Shown here piece after piece: positions 1 through 5,560 of a DNA stretch of 6,859 bases; within the stretch, counting starts at the first letter, position 1; every line of letters begins with the position of its first letter. The DNA comes from Halomonas halophila (GTDB taxonomy: Bacteria; Pseudomonadota; Gammaproteobacteria; Pseudomonadales; Halomonadaceae), in NCBI GenBank assembly GCA_002433675.1, contig DJIP01000317.1:1-6859 (forward strand), in the 5' to 3' direction. A model generated the notes under the pieces. That model saw only the letters and a list, made by a program, of their open reading frames with translations. It had not been told where the DNA came from and made no database searches. The position numbers and the translations under genes are program-made.

Positions 1-738
1 CGCCAGCTTGAGGATGATCACGGCAATCACCGCCACCGTCAGCCACTTGACCACCATGGCACCCCGGGAACTCATGTTGACCTTCACCGCCAGCCAGGCC
101 CCGGTCATGCTGCCGGCGGCCAGCACCAGGCCATAGCTCCAGCGCACCTGGTCGTGCCACAGGAAGATGGCCAGCGCCGGCAGGGTATAGACCAGGATGA
201 TCAGTACCTTGAAGGCGTTGACCTGGCCAAGATCGATCTTGAGCATGCGATAGAGCACGATCATGAACAGGATACCGACACCGACCTGCAGGAAGCCGCC
301 ATAGAGCCCGATGACAAACATCGCCAGATAGACGCCCGGGGTCAGGCGCTCGACGGTCAACGGGCGGGTATCGAGCTTTGGCTGGGGCAGCAGCATGATG
401 ATCGCCGCGGCCACCATCACCACCATCAAAATGGTTTCGAACAGGGCATCGCTGACCCTGAGCGCCAGCCAGACCCCGAGCATCGAGCCCAGTACGGCGG
501 GCACCGACAGGCGCAGACTGAGACGGATATGACGGGCGCCGGCGCGGAAGAAGTTGGCCACCGCCGACACGCTCTGCAGGGTGATCGACACCCGATTGGT
601 ACCGTTGGCCACCTGGGGCGGTAGACCCAGAAACATCAACAGCGGCAGGGTCAGCATCGAGCCCCCCGCCGCCAGCACATTGATAAAACCTGCCACGATA
701 CCCGCAAGCAGCAGGGCCACTCCCTCGACTGGCGTCAT
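1..738 (-). CDS. TauE/SafE family sulfite/anion exporter-type membrane protein (3' end off window)
   Basis: Multi-pass inner-membrane permease of the TauE/SafE family, whose members are linked to export or uptake of sulfite, sulfoacetate and other sulfur-containing or organic anions; the substrate here cannot be read from sequence. 246 residues are visible and the frame is still open at base 1. Family length is about 250 to 260, so only a few residues are missing. The protein shows the two-repeat layout of the family: residues 12-50 carry AGFINVLAAGGSMLTLP followed by NGTNRV, and residues 143-180 carry a matching GLYGGFLQVGVGILF followed by NAFKV. Hydrophobic segments lie near 7-38, 77-94, 100-117, 136-164, 176-194, 202-218 and 228-244. 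The start is the ATG at 738-736, preceded by AGAGGA (750-745) with six bases of spacing. It is divergent from the HIT gene. Family assignment is firm and substrate unknown. Confidence 0.9.
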   Translation of the reverse strand, partial: MTPVEGVALLLAGIVAGFINVLAAGGSMLTLPLLMFLGLPPQVANGTNRVSITLQSVSAVANFFRAGARHIRLSLRLSVPAVLGSMLGVWLALRVSDALFETILMVVMVAAAIIMLLPQPKLDTRPLTVERLTPGVYLAMFVIGLYGGFLQVGVGILFMIVLYRMLKIDLGQVNAFKVLIILVYTLPALAIFLWHDQVRWSYGLVLAAGSMTGAWLAVKVNMSSRGAMVVKWLTVAVIAVIILKLA

Positions 739-744
739 CTGTCG

Positions 745-750
745 TCCTCT
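745..750 (-). promoter_or_regulatory. Ribosome binding site of the TauE/SafE gene
   Basis: On the minus strand AGAGGA lies six bases before the ATG at 738. This supports the chosen start, from which the first transmembrane helix begins almost at once, as usual for this family. Confidence 0.6.
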
Positions 751-817
751 GTTCGAATCATCTGCGTTGTCACCCTGCCCGCCCGCTCTGATGTACCCTA
801 GGCGCTGGACACCATCC

Positions 818-823
818 TGGAGG
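818..823 (+). promoter_or_regulatory. Ribosome binding site that fixes the HIT protein start
   Basis: TGGAGG lies six bases before the ATG at 830. The reading frame is open much further upstream (to 554, with another in-frame ATG at 791), but that part overlaps the divergent TauE/SafE gene and gives no family-like sequence. This site decides the start. Confidence 0.65.
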
Positions 824-829
824 CCCTGC

Positions 830-1255
830 ATGAGCGACTTCGTCGTCGATCCGCGCCTCGTCGCGGACAGCTACCCCATCACCGAACTGCCACTGTGTCA
901 GCTGCGGCTGATGGACGACGCCCGCTATCCCTGGCTGGTGCTGATCCCGCGCCGCGCCGGGGTGAGCGAGGTGTACGAACTGTCCGAACAGGACCAGCAG
1001 CAGCTATGGCGGGAAGCCGCCCGCATCGGCAAGGCATTGAAGGCCCATGCCAGCGGCGACAAGCTCAATATCGCCAGCCTCGGCAATATGGTCGCGCAAC
1101 TGCACATCCACGTCATCGTTCGCCACCAGGGCGACCCTGCCTGGCCTGGCCCGGTGTGGGGTCAGGGTCAAGCGACGCCCTACGACAAGGACAGTCTTGC
1201 CGCCACCAAGGACCGCATCCTGGCGCTGGCAGGCGGGCTTTCCTTCAAGGGTTGA
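830..1255 (+). CDS. HIT domain protein (Ap4A hydrolase-like)
   Basis: Small cytoplasmic nucleotide-binding protein of the histidine triad superfamily, 141 residues. Such proteins hydrolyse or transfer nucleotidyl groups from dinucleoside polyphosphates, AMP-amidates or similar substrates; the physiological substrate is not predictable. The core runs from PWLVLIPRR (34-42) through the helix around 52-72 to the active-site strand LNIASLGNMVAQLHIHVIVR (79-98). The triad reads Q90-L-H92-I-H94-V-I, so the first His of the classical motif is Gln while the middle (nucleophilic) and last His are kept. The following stretch GDPAWPGPVWG (101-111) is typical of the proteobacterial group with this Gln variant. 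Start is ATG 830, chosen by TGGAGG six bases upstream. The gene is divergent from TauE/SafE and converges on the NicO permease gene. Family is firm; precise activity is inferred. Confidence 0.93.
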   Translation: MSDFVVDPRLVADSYPITELPLCQLRLMDDARYPWLVLIPRRAGVSEVYELSEQDQQQLWREAARIGKALKAHASGDKLNIASLGNMVAQLHIHVIVRHQGDPAWPGPVWGQGQATPYDKDSLAATKDRILALAGGLSFKG

Positions 1256-1284
1256 ACGAGACGGTGATCATGCTCGGGGCAGGA

Positions 1285-1303
1285 CCCCGGGCCTGGCCCG
1301 GGG
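1285..1303. terminator. GC-rich near-perfect palindrome between convergent genes, possible bidirectional terminator
   Basis: CCCCGGGCC and GGCCCGGGG are perfect inverted copies around a single T, in the 109-base space between the end of the HIT gene and the end of the NicO gene. In practice a shorter stem with a five-base or so loop would form. Neither strand has a T-run after it, so it is a poor classical intrinsic terminator; position between convergent stops is the main argument. Confidence 0.4.
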
Positions 1304-1364
1304 CCGGCAGATAGCGGACTACAGCACAGGTCCAATGGCGTAAGCCAGACCTACGCGACCCGGC

Positions 1365-2399
1365 TCAGACACCCAGCCCCCCTGTTCTCCCCCCGGGTGA
1401 CATCAGCGGCAGGCTGGGGTCACTGGCGCCGACCTGGGACATCAGCAGGATGCCAAGCCCGGCGATCAACAGCCCTCCGGTCAGCGCCACCAGCGCGCCG
1501 AGCCTTGCCATCACACGACCGCGGGCGGCAGAAGCCCGCGCGGCACGAGCGGCGACCCAGTCCCGTGCCAGCACGCTGGCAAGCCCCAGTGTCGATACCG
1601 TCAAGGCGGTACCCAGCGACATCGCCAGTACCGCAGCCACCCCCATCCAGGGCTGGCTGAGCAGGCTGGTCACCCCCATCAGCAGCACCGCCCCGGAGCA
1701 GGGTCTTGCGCCGATCGCCAGCACCGCAAGCCAGGCCTCCCGGCGCGGCCCGTCGGGCGAGACATGATGATGGCCTGAGCAGCAGTCATGGTGTTCGTGG
1801 TGGCTGTGGTGTTCGCGGTGACTGTGCTTTTCATGCGGGTCATGGGGGGCACCATGAAAAGTCCCCGGGTCCGCCGAGGAGGATCGCGCGAGCTTGAGCA
1901 GGCGTCCGAGCGCCCGTGCACTTAGCCAAAGGCCAAGCAGCGCGACCAGCGCAAAGCTCAGCCGCTCGACCCAGACCACACTGCCCAGGGCCTCCCGGGT
2001 CAGCCAGCCAAGTCCCTCCACCAGCGCCAGGATCAGCACGATGGCCACCGCACCCTGCAGCAGGGCGGCCGCCACCGACAGCGCCAGGGCCCGCCGCCAG
2101 GCCCCACCCTGGGAGACCAGGTAAGCGCTGATCACGGCCTTGCCGTGGCCTGGACCGGCGGCATGGAAGACGCCGTAGAACAGGCTCAGGCCGATCAAGG
2201 TCAGCCAGGCCTCGGATGTGGGGGCCCGGTCGAGCAGCGTCACCGCCTGGGTCAGCCGGCGGTGCAGGTCGGCCTGCATGGCGATGACCCAGTGTCCTAG
2301 GGCGTCCAGCGTACCGCTGGCCTCGAGCGCCAGGATGACCGCCGCCACCGCGCCCAGCGCCACAGCCAGCTGCAACCAGGGTCGTTGCCTGCTCAGCAT
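1365..2399 (-). CDS. NicO/RcnA-family nickel/cobalt permease with His-rich loop
   Basis: Inner-membrane divalent-metal transporter of the NicO group (the family of RcnA nickel/cobalt efflux protein), 344 residues. Transmembrane segments lie near 8-28, 65-82, 103-128, 146-163, 222-243, 252-278 and 300-320. Two conserved family motifs are clear: HAAGPGHGK at 79-87 and GARPCSG at 230-236. Between them a cytoplasm- or periplasm-facing loop (182-212) holds 14 histidines plus C206 and C207, a likely metal-binding or sensing segment. The ATG at 2399 overlaps the DUF1007 stop by seven bases, so translation is probably coupled; it is the last gene of the four-gene cluster. NicO proteins paired with DUF1007 are common, and whether such pairs import or export, and whether they carry Ni, Co or Zn, differs or is unknown. 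No cognate RcnR-type regulator is in the window. Confidence 0.9.
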   Translation of the reverse strand: MLSRQRPWLQLAVALGAVAAVILALEASGTLDALGHWVIAMQADLHRRLTQAVTLLDRAPTSEAWLTLIGLSLFYGVFHAAGPGHGKAVISAYLVSQGGAWRRALALSVAAALLQGAVAIVLILALVEGLGWLTREALGSVVWVERLSFALVALLGLWLSARALGRLLKLARSSSADPGTFHGAPHDPHEKHSHREHHSHHEHHDCCSGHHHVSPDGPRREAWLAVLAIGARPCSGAVLLMGVTSLLSQPWMGVAAVLAMSLGTALTVSTLGLASVLARDWVAARAARASAARGRVMARLGALVALTGGLLIAGLGILLMSQVGASDPSLPLMSPGGRTGGLGV

Positions 2400-3100
2400 G
2401 ACACCCGCCCCGTCTCGGCAAAGAAGCGACCGAGCCCCTGGGGGGCGCTATCGTCGACATCGAGCTGGGCCGCCGCCATGACCTTCTCGGGATCGGGATC
2501 GGCGACCACAATCGATGCCTGACAGGCATCCGGCACGCTCAGCGCCTGGGCCAGAGGCCCCTCGGCATCGGCTTCGTGGACCACCTCGACGTAGTAGGAG
2601 GGATCGAAGACGCGATACTCCAGGGTACTGCCGGCAAGGTCTCGAGGCTCAGCCAGAGGCAACCGAAAGTGCAGCACCACGCGCTCGTCACGGGCCATCA
2701 CCGTGGCTTCGCTGACCGCGGCGAAGGCCAGCGCCTGGCCGTCGACCTCGGCCTCGGTGAAGAAGTCCCGTGGCGCAAGATTGACCAGCATGTCGCCCCC
2801 CAGGCGATCCAGGGCGGCGTCCTGGCCGTCCTCGGCGGCGCGGGCCTCTTCGAGCAGCACCAGGCTGTAGAAGGGGTCCAGGCGCCACACCTGGCGCAGG
2901 GCGGTCACCCGCCCCTGGTCGTCGGTCTCGAGCGTCACCGACAGGTCCACCCAGCTATGGGGATGCGCCATCGCAGGCAAGGCGGGCGCCAGCCACAGGC
3001 CGGCGCCCAGCGCGAGAGACAGAAGAAATGCCGCCACGGCGCGGCGATGCAAGTCCAAGGCGGCCTGAAGTCCGGCCAAAGCGCGCGAGAGAGGGATCAA
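2393..3100 (-). CDS. DUF1007 family exported protein, partner of the NicO permease
   Basis: Predicted exported protein of the DUF1007 family (COG3683), 235 residues, a family often encoded directly beside NicO permeases and presumed to assist metal transport; no biochemical role is established that I know of. An N-terminal basic and hydrophobic segment (19-40) ends in LPAMA (41-45), a good signal-peptidase site, leaving His46-Pro-His48-Ser-Trp as the mature N-terminus. Further family marks are W72 with LDPFYS (74-79) and YRVFDPSYYVEVVHE (162-176). Two cysteines (C193 and the very last residue, C235) could pair. The likely start is TTG at 3100, since TTGA overlaps the upstream lipoprotein stop; in-frame TTG codons at residues 15 and 17 and GTG at 22 are alternatives that still leave part of a signal peptide. 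It overlaps the NicO gene by seven bases. Family firm, start moderately sure. Confidence 0.88.
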   Translation of the reverse strand: MIPLSRALAGLQAALDLHRRAVAAFLLSLALGAGLWLAPALPAMAHPHSWVDLSVTLETDDQGRVTALRQVWRLDPFYSLVLLEEARAAEDGQDAALDRLGGDMLVNLAPRDFFTEAEVDGQALAFAAVSEATVMARDERVVLHFRLPLAEPRDLAGSTLEYRVFDPSYYVEVVHEADAEGPLAQALSVPDACQASIVVADPDPEKVMAAAQLDVDDSAPQGLGRFFAETGRVSC

Positions 3101-3501
3101 CGGGCGAGTCTTCCTTGTAGTTCGACAAACAGAGGTTCCACCACCGCCGCCGGCAGACGCCGGCCGCCACGGTAGCCTTGCAGCGAGACGCTGGCACTGG
3201 AGGCCCCGGCAGGCTCGACCCGCGCCTCGAGGCGATAGCCCGGCGGACGTGCCAGGGAGGCGTCGATACGCCCCAGTTCGCCGTCGGCCTGGGTGATGAC
3301 GTAGCCCTGCTCAAGCAGCATCGCCAGGGTTTCGTTCAGGGCCGGCCCGGGCGCCACCGCGACCAGCATCTGGCGCGGCGGCTCGGCTACCGACGATGAG
3401 CCGGCGCAGCCCGACAGCCAGACGGCCATCAGCACCACCGGCAGACCCAGCAGTCTCTTTCCGGGGGCCTTCCCCTCCACTGATGCCCACCTTCGCGTCA
3501 T
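3097..3501 (-). CDS. Small lipoprotein B, unrecognised family
   Basis: I do not recognise a named family. The 134-residue product has a basic N-terminus, a hydrophobic stretch (17-29) and a lipobox LSGC with lipidated Cys32; Ala at +2 suggests outer-membrane sorting by the Lol rule. After a short linker, residues 55-84 form a helix-strand-turn-strand unit (ETLAMLLEQGYVIT, then GELGRIDASL), followed by two strands (90-110) and a C-terminal helix (117-132). This layout is seen in several small lipoprotein folds, and the same unit occurs in the upstream lipoprotein A. The ATG overlaps the lipoprotein A stop as ATGA, and the stop overlaps the DUF1007 start as TTGA, so it sits in the middle of a coupled operon. 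An in-frame GTG at residue 8 is an alternative start. A role alongside the metal permease is inferred from context only. Confidence 0.8.
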   Translation of the reverse strand: MTRRWASVEGKAPGKRLLGLPVVLMAVWLSGCAGSSSVAEPPRQMLVAVAPGPALNETLAMLLEQGYVITQADGELGRIDASLARPPGYRLEARVEPAGASSASVSLQGYRGGRRLPAAVVEPLFVELQGRLAR

Positions 3502-4091
3502 TGCACACCCCCGCTGCTGGATGCCACCGACGCCAGTTGCTGGCGCACCGATGCGCAGAAGTCGGCGTCACTGGCGGTGCGTGACTCACGTAGCTGGCCG
3601 GTCCAGTCAAACAGACGAATATCCCGCGTCAGACGGACGTCCTGGCCACCCAGCGCCACCGAGACCCGCTCGACCCGGGTCGCATCGTCGTTGGTACCCC
3701 AGCCCCAGGAGCCAAAGCCAACCCCTACGCCGGCGCCGACGTGGCCACCGCTGCCACCCAGCACGAAGCCGCCCAGGCGTGGGCGCACGGCGTCGGCGTT
3801 ATGGTAGGTGGTGCGCTCGGTCTTCTCGGCGCTGACCACCCCGAGTGCGGTATCGGTATCACGCACCAGGAAGTCGCGGCCTTCCAGCACCGTGACCACA
3901 TCGGCCAGGGAGACCGAACCCGCCACCACCGGCCATTGACACCCGGACGAGGGAGCGGGTTCCGCCACCGGCATCTGCTGAGGCGTGCTGTGACAGGCGC
4001 TTAGCCAAGGCAACAGGCCCAGCACCGCCACTGATGAGCATTTCGCCCAAATGTTGCGGCCTTTATAGGGCAAATTTTTGTATATTTGCAT
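3498..4091 (-). CDS. Glycine-rich lipoprotein A, unrecognised family, first gene of the operon
   Basis: No named family recognised. The product is 197 residues from the ATG at 4091, which has a strong GGGAGG five bases upstream; a TTG 12 codons earlier keeps the frame open but lacks such support and coincides with a TTGACA promoter-like element. The N-terminus has a basic region, a hydrophobic segment (19-30) and lipobox LSAC with lipidated Cys33; His at +2 suggests the outer membrane. Residues 60-90 form a helix-strand-turn-strand unit like that of lipoprotein B. A glycine-rich stretch at 107-132 has 13 Gly in 26 residues with Trp and Phe between. After it come strands (139-162) and a C-terminal helix (175-190). 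C51 and C179 could form a disulfide across the domain. Its stop overlaps the lipoprotein B start as ATGA. Function unknown; a cell-envelope role with the DUF1007-NicO pair is inferred. Confidence 0.8.
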   Translation of the reverse strand: MQIYKNLPYKGRNIWAKCSSVAVLGLLPWLSACHSTPQQMPVAEPAPSSGCQWPVVAGSVSLADVVTVLEGRDFLVRDTDTALGVVSAEKTERTTYHNADAVRPRLGGFVLGGSGGHVGAGVGVGFGSWGWGTNDDATRVERVSVALGGQDVRLTRDIRLFDWTGQLRESRTASDADFCASVRQQLASVASSSGGVQ

Positions 4092-4095
4092 CAGG

Positions 4096-4102
4096 ACCTC
4101 CC
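4096..4102 (-). promoter_or_regulatory. Strong ribosome binding site of lipoprotein A
   Basis: GGGAGGT on the minus strand ends five bases before the ATG at 4091. It is the strongest site in the operon and decides the start over the upstream TTG at 4127. Confidence 0.7.
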
Positions 4103-4128
4103 AGCCAGGGGCGTGAAATACTGTCAAG

Positions 4129-4156
4129 AGTCTACGCTGTCCCGAGCCACGGGCAA
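4129..4156 (-). promoter_or_regulatory. Possible promoter of the lipoprotein-DUF1007-NicO operon
   Basis: TTGCCC (4156-4151) and TAGACT (4134-4129) are separated by 16 bases, each matching four of six consensus positions, which would start RNA about 30 bases before the lipoprotein A ATG. A perfect -35-like TTGACA (4127-4122) also lies here but has no -10-like hexamer 16 to 18 bases further on. No Zur-, Fur- or RcnR-like operator was recognised. Weak by eye. Confidence 0.3.
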
Positions 4157-4193
4157 ACGCTCGCCCAGCCGAACCTCGGGCCCAGCGGCGATC

Positions 4194-4212
4194 CGCCTGC
4201 CCCCCTCAGGCG
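4194..4212 (+). other. Small hairpin in the leader of the glycerate kinase gene
   Basis: CGCCTG and CAGGCG form a six-base-pair stem around a C-rich seven-base loop, 30 bases before the glycerate kinase ATG. It could be part of a leader or operator, or chance in GC-rich DNA; no T-run follows that would make a clean terminator. Confidence 0.3.
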
Positions 4213-4230
4213 TGCGCCCATCTTTTCACC

Positions 4231-4236
4231 AGAGGA
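4231..4236 (+). promoter_or_regulatory. Ribosome binding site of the glycerate kinase gene
   Basis: AGAGGA lies six bases before the ATG at 4243 and supports that start, where the conserved family N-terminus begins. Confidence 0.6.
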
Positions 4237-4242
4237 CCGACC

Positions 4243-5379
4243 ATGAACCTGTTGATCTGCCCCGACAGCTACAAGGATGCCCTGGCCGCCAGCGACGCCG
4301 CCCGCGCCATCGCCGAGGGGGCCCGTCGCGCCGACCCTGACATCACCATCGACGAGTGCCCCATGGCCGACGGTGGCGAGGGCAGCCTCGACGCCCTGCT
4401 CGGCGCCACCGGGGCCGAAAAACGCAGCGCCAGGGTACAGGACGCCCTGGGGCGCCCCGCCGAGGCCGCCTGGGGTTGGCACCCAGGGTCCCGCACCGGC
4501 TATATCGAGCTGGCCGAAGCCAGCGGCCTGCAGGCGCTGAGCCCGTCAGAGCGCACCGCGCTTGACAGCACCACCCACGGTGTCGGCGAGCTGATCCTGG
4601 CCGCCCTGGACGCTGGCGCCGAACGCCTGCTGATTACCCTGGGCGGCAGCGCCACCAACGACGGGGGCGCCGGCATGCTGTTGGCCCTGGGCGCCCGCCT
4701 GCTCGACGCCGACGACCAGCCGATCGCTCCCACCGGGGCGGGGCTCGAGGGGCTGGCACGGGTGGACCTGTCGGGGCTGGACTCGCGCCTGGCCGATGTC
4801 AGGGTGGAGGCGGCGGTGGACGTGGACAATCCCCTGCTGGGCGAGCGCGGCGCCAGCGCGGTCTTCGGCCCCCAGAAGGGCGCCAGCGAAGCCGATGTGG
4901 CGCGCCTGGACGCCGCCCTGGCGCACTGGGCCGACAAGGCCGCCGAAAGCCTCGGCGAGGACCTGCGCGACGCCCCCGGCACGGGCGCGGCCGGGGGCAT
5001 GGGCTTTGCCGTCGCTGCTTTTCTTGGCGGCGAGCTTCGCCCCGGCATAGAGATGATCATGGAACAGGCCGGCATGGACGAACGCCTGACGCGTGCGGAC
5101 CTGGTGATCACCGGCGAGGGCCAGCTCGATGGCCAGAGCCTGTCGGGCAAGACCCCCATCGGCATTTCGCGGGCGGCCCGCGCCAAGGGAGTGCCGGTGA
5201 TTGTGCTGGCCGGACGCATGGCACCGGGCTGGCAGGCGGCGCTGGACGAGGGCGTCAGCGCTGCCTTCGCCCTGGCCGATGGCCCGATGGCGCTGGATGA
5301 GGCGCTGGAGCGCTGCGCCGAGCTGCTCGCCGATCGCAGCGAGAACCTGATTCGCGCGCTCCAGGCCATCGGCCGTTGA
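4243..5379 (+). CDS. Glycerate kinase (GarK/GlxK type)
   Basis: Cytoplasmic enzyme that phosphorylates D-glycerate with ATP. Close relatives GarK and GlxK of E. coli make 2-phosphoglycerate in glycolate, glyoxylate and sugar-acid breakdown. The 378-residue length matches the family. Conserved blocks appear in order: PDSYKDALAAS (7-17), MADGGEGSLDAL (41-52), LGGSATNDGGAGM (133-145), DVDNPLLGERGAS (193-205) with VFGPQKGA (207-214), GTGAAGGMGF (246-255) and TGEGQLDGQSLSGKTP (290-305). These are the substrate- and nucleotide-binding signatures, and all are intact. The start at 4243 begins the typical family N-terminus and has AGAGGA upstream. No tartronate semialdehyde reductase or other glyoxylate gene lies alongside, and it is divergent from the lipoprotein operon, so pathway context is missing. 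The choice between the garK and glxK names cannot be made here. Confidence 0.95.
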   Translation: MNLLICPDSYKDALAASDAARAIAEGARRADPDITIDECPMADGGEGSLDALLGATGAEKRSARVQDALGRPAEAAWGWHPGSRTGYIELAEASGLQALSPSERTALDSTTHGVGELILAALDAGAERLLITLGGSATNDGGAGMLLALGARLLDADDQPIAPTGAGLEGLARVDLSGLDSRLADVRVEAAVDVDNPLLGERGASAVFGPQKGASEADVARLDAALAHWADKAAESLGEDLRDAPGTGAAGGMGFAVAAFLGGELRPGIEMIMEQAGMDERLTRADLVITGEGQLDGQSLSGKTPIGISRAARAKGVPVIVLAGRMAPGWQAALDEGVSAAFALADGPMALDEALERCAELLADRSENLIRALQAIGR

Positions 5380-5434
5380 AGGGAAAGCGACATGCCAAGG
5401 TGACAGGGCTGCCCTTGAAAGCGGCCTTCGTCGT

Positions 5435-5469
5435 CCCTATGTCATCCCTACGTCATAGGCAGGCGTCAT
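5435..5469. repeat. Tandem 11-bp direct repeat with embedded inverted repeat, candidate operator upstream of dps
   Basis: CCCTATGTCAT (5435-5445) is followed at once by CCCTACGTCAT (5446-5456), one mismatch in 11, and GTCAT recurs at 5465-5469. Overlapping this, CCTATG (5436-5441) and CATAGG (5454-5459) form a perfect inverted repeat with a 12-base spacer. The 11-base period puts copies on the same helix face. It sits about 100 bases before the dps start, so it could bind a regulator; the factor is unknown and the pattern does not clearly match the OxyR or Fur consensus. Confidence 0.5.
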
Positions 5470-5527
5470 CAATGGACGCTATCGTGGCGATGGACGAGAT
5501 TCACTCTCCAACGCCCTCCCTTAGGGA

Positions 5528-5533
5528 TAGACT
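5528..5533 (+). promoter_or_regulatory. Possible -10 element of dps
   Basis: TAGACT matches four of six bases of the -10 consensus and would place the RNA start about 20 bases before the ATG. No good -35 hexamer lies 16 to 18 bases upstream, which would be compatible with, though not proof of, a stationary-phase sigma factor promoter. An alternative upstream pair is TTGAAA (5415-5420) with TATGTC (5438-5443), 17 bases apart, overlapping the direct repeat. Confidence 0.25.
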
Positions 5534-5547
5534 GGAACACAGCGATC

Positions 5548-5555
5548 AAGGAGGT
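5548..5555 (+). promoter_or_regulatory. Near-ideal ribosome binding site of dps
   Basis: AAGGAGGT is essentially full anti-16S complementarity, five bases before the ATG at 5561. It suggests high translation, in keeping with an abundant storage protein. Confidence 0.8.
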
Positions 5556-5560
5556 ATTGC

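Noticed and set aside
154..624. 156-codon plus-strand frame rich in Gln, His and Asp
   Set aside because: It is the antisense shadow of the TauE/SafE permease; hydrophobic codons read backwards give this Gln/Asp/His-rich composition.
554..829. N-terminal extension of the HIT protein frame
   Set aside because: It overlaps the divergent permease gene and its ribosome binding site, and the HIT family N-terminus plus TGGAGG support the start at 830.
1762..1857. Repetitive-looking GTG/GTTCG/ATG-rich DNA that might be a tandem repeat
   Set aside because: It is explained by the run of His codons in the NicO loop; no exact DNA repeat unit persists.
1840..2529. 229-codon minus-strand frame overlapping the NicO and DUF1007 genes
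   Set aside because: Same strand but another frame of the two real genes; Gly/Arg/Pro-rich with no family likeness, no membrane segments and no spare space.
4092..4127. TTG start 12 codons upstream for lipoprotein A
   Set aside because: The ATG at 4091 has an excellent GGGAGG site and gives a normal lipoprotein signal length; the TTG is part of a TTGACA element.
4092..4242. Metal-responsive operator (Zur, Fur or RcnR type) or riboswitch in the divergent region
   Set aside because: No AT-rich Zur or Fur palindrome or RcnR-like G-tract inverted repeat is visible; only small GC-rich hairpins expected by chance.
4500..5393. 297-codon open frame on the minus strand opposite the glycerate kinase gene
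   Set aside because: It is antisense to a gene with all family motifs intact, and its translation is a low-complexity Ser/Ala/Arg/Pro mixture typical of GC-rich shadow frames.
5376..5471. Upstream part of the open frame between glycerate kinase and dps, starting at a TTG
   Set aside because: It overlaps the glycerate kinase stop with no ribosome binding site, and runs through the repeat region with no protein-like conservation visible.
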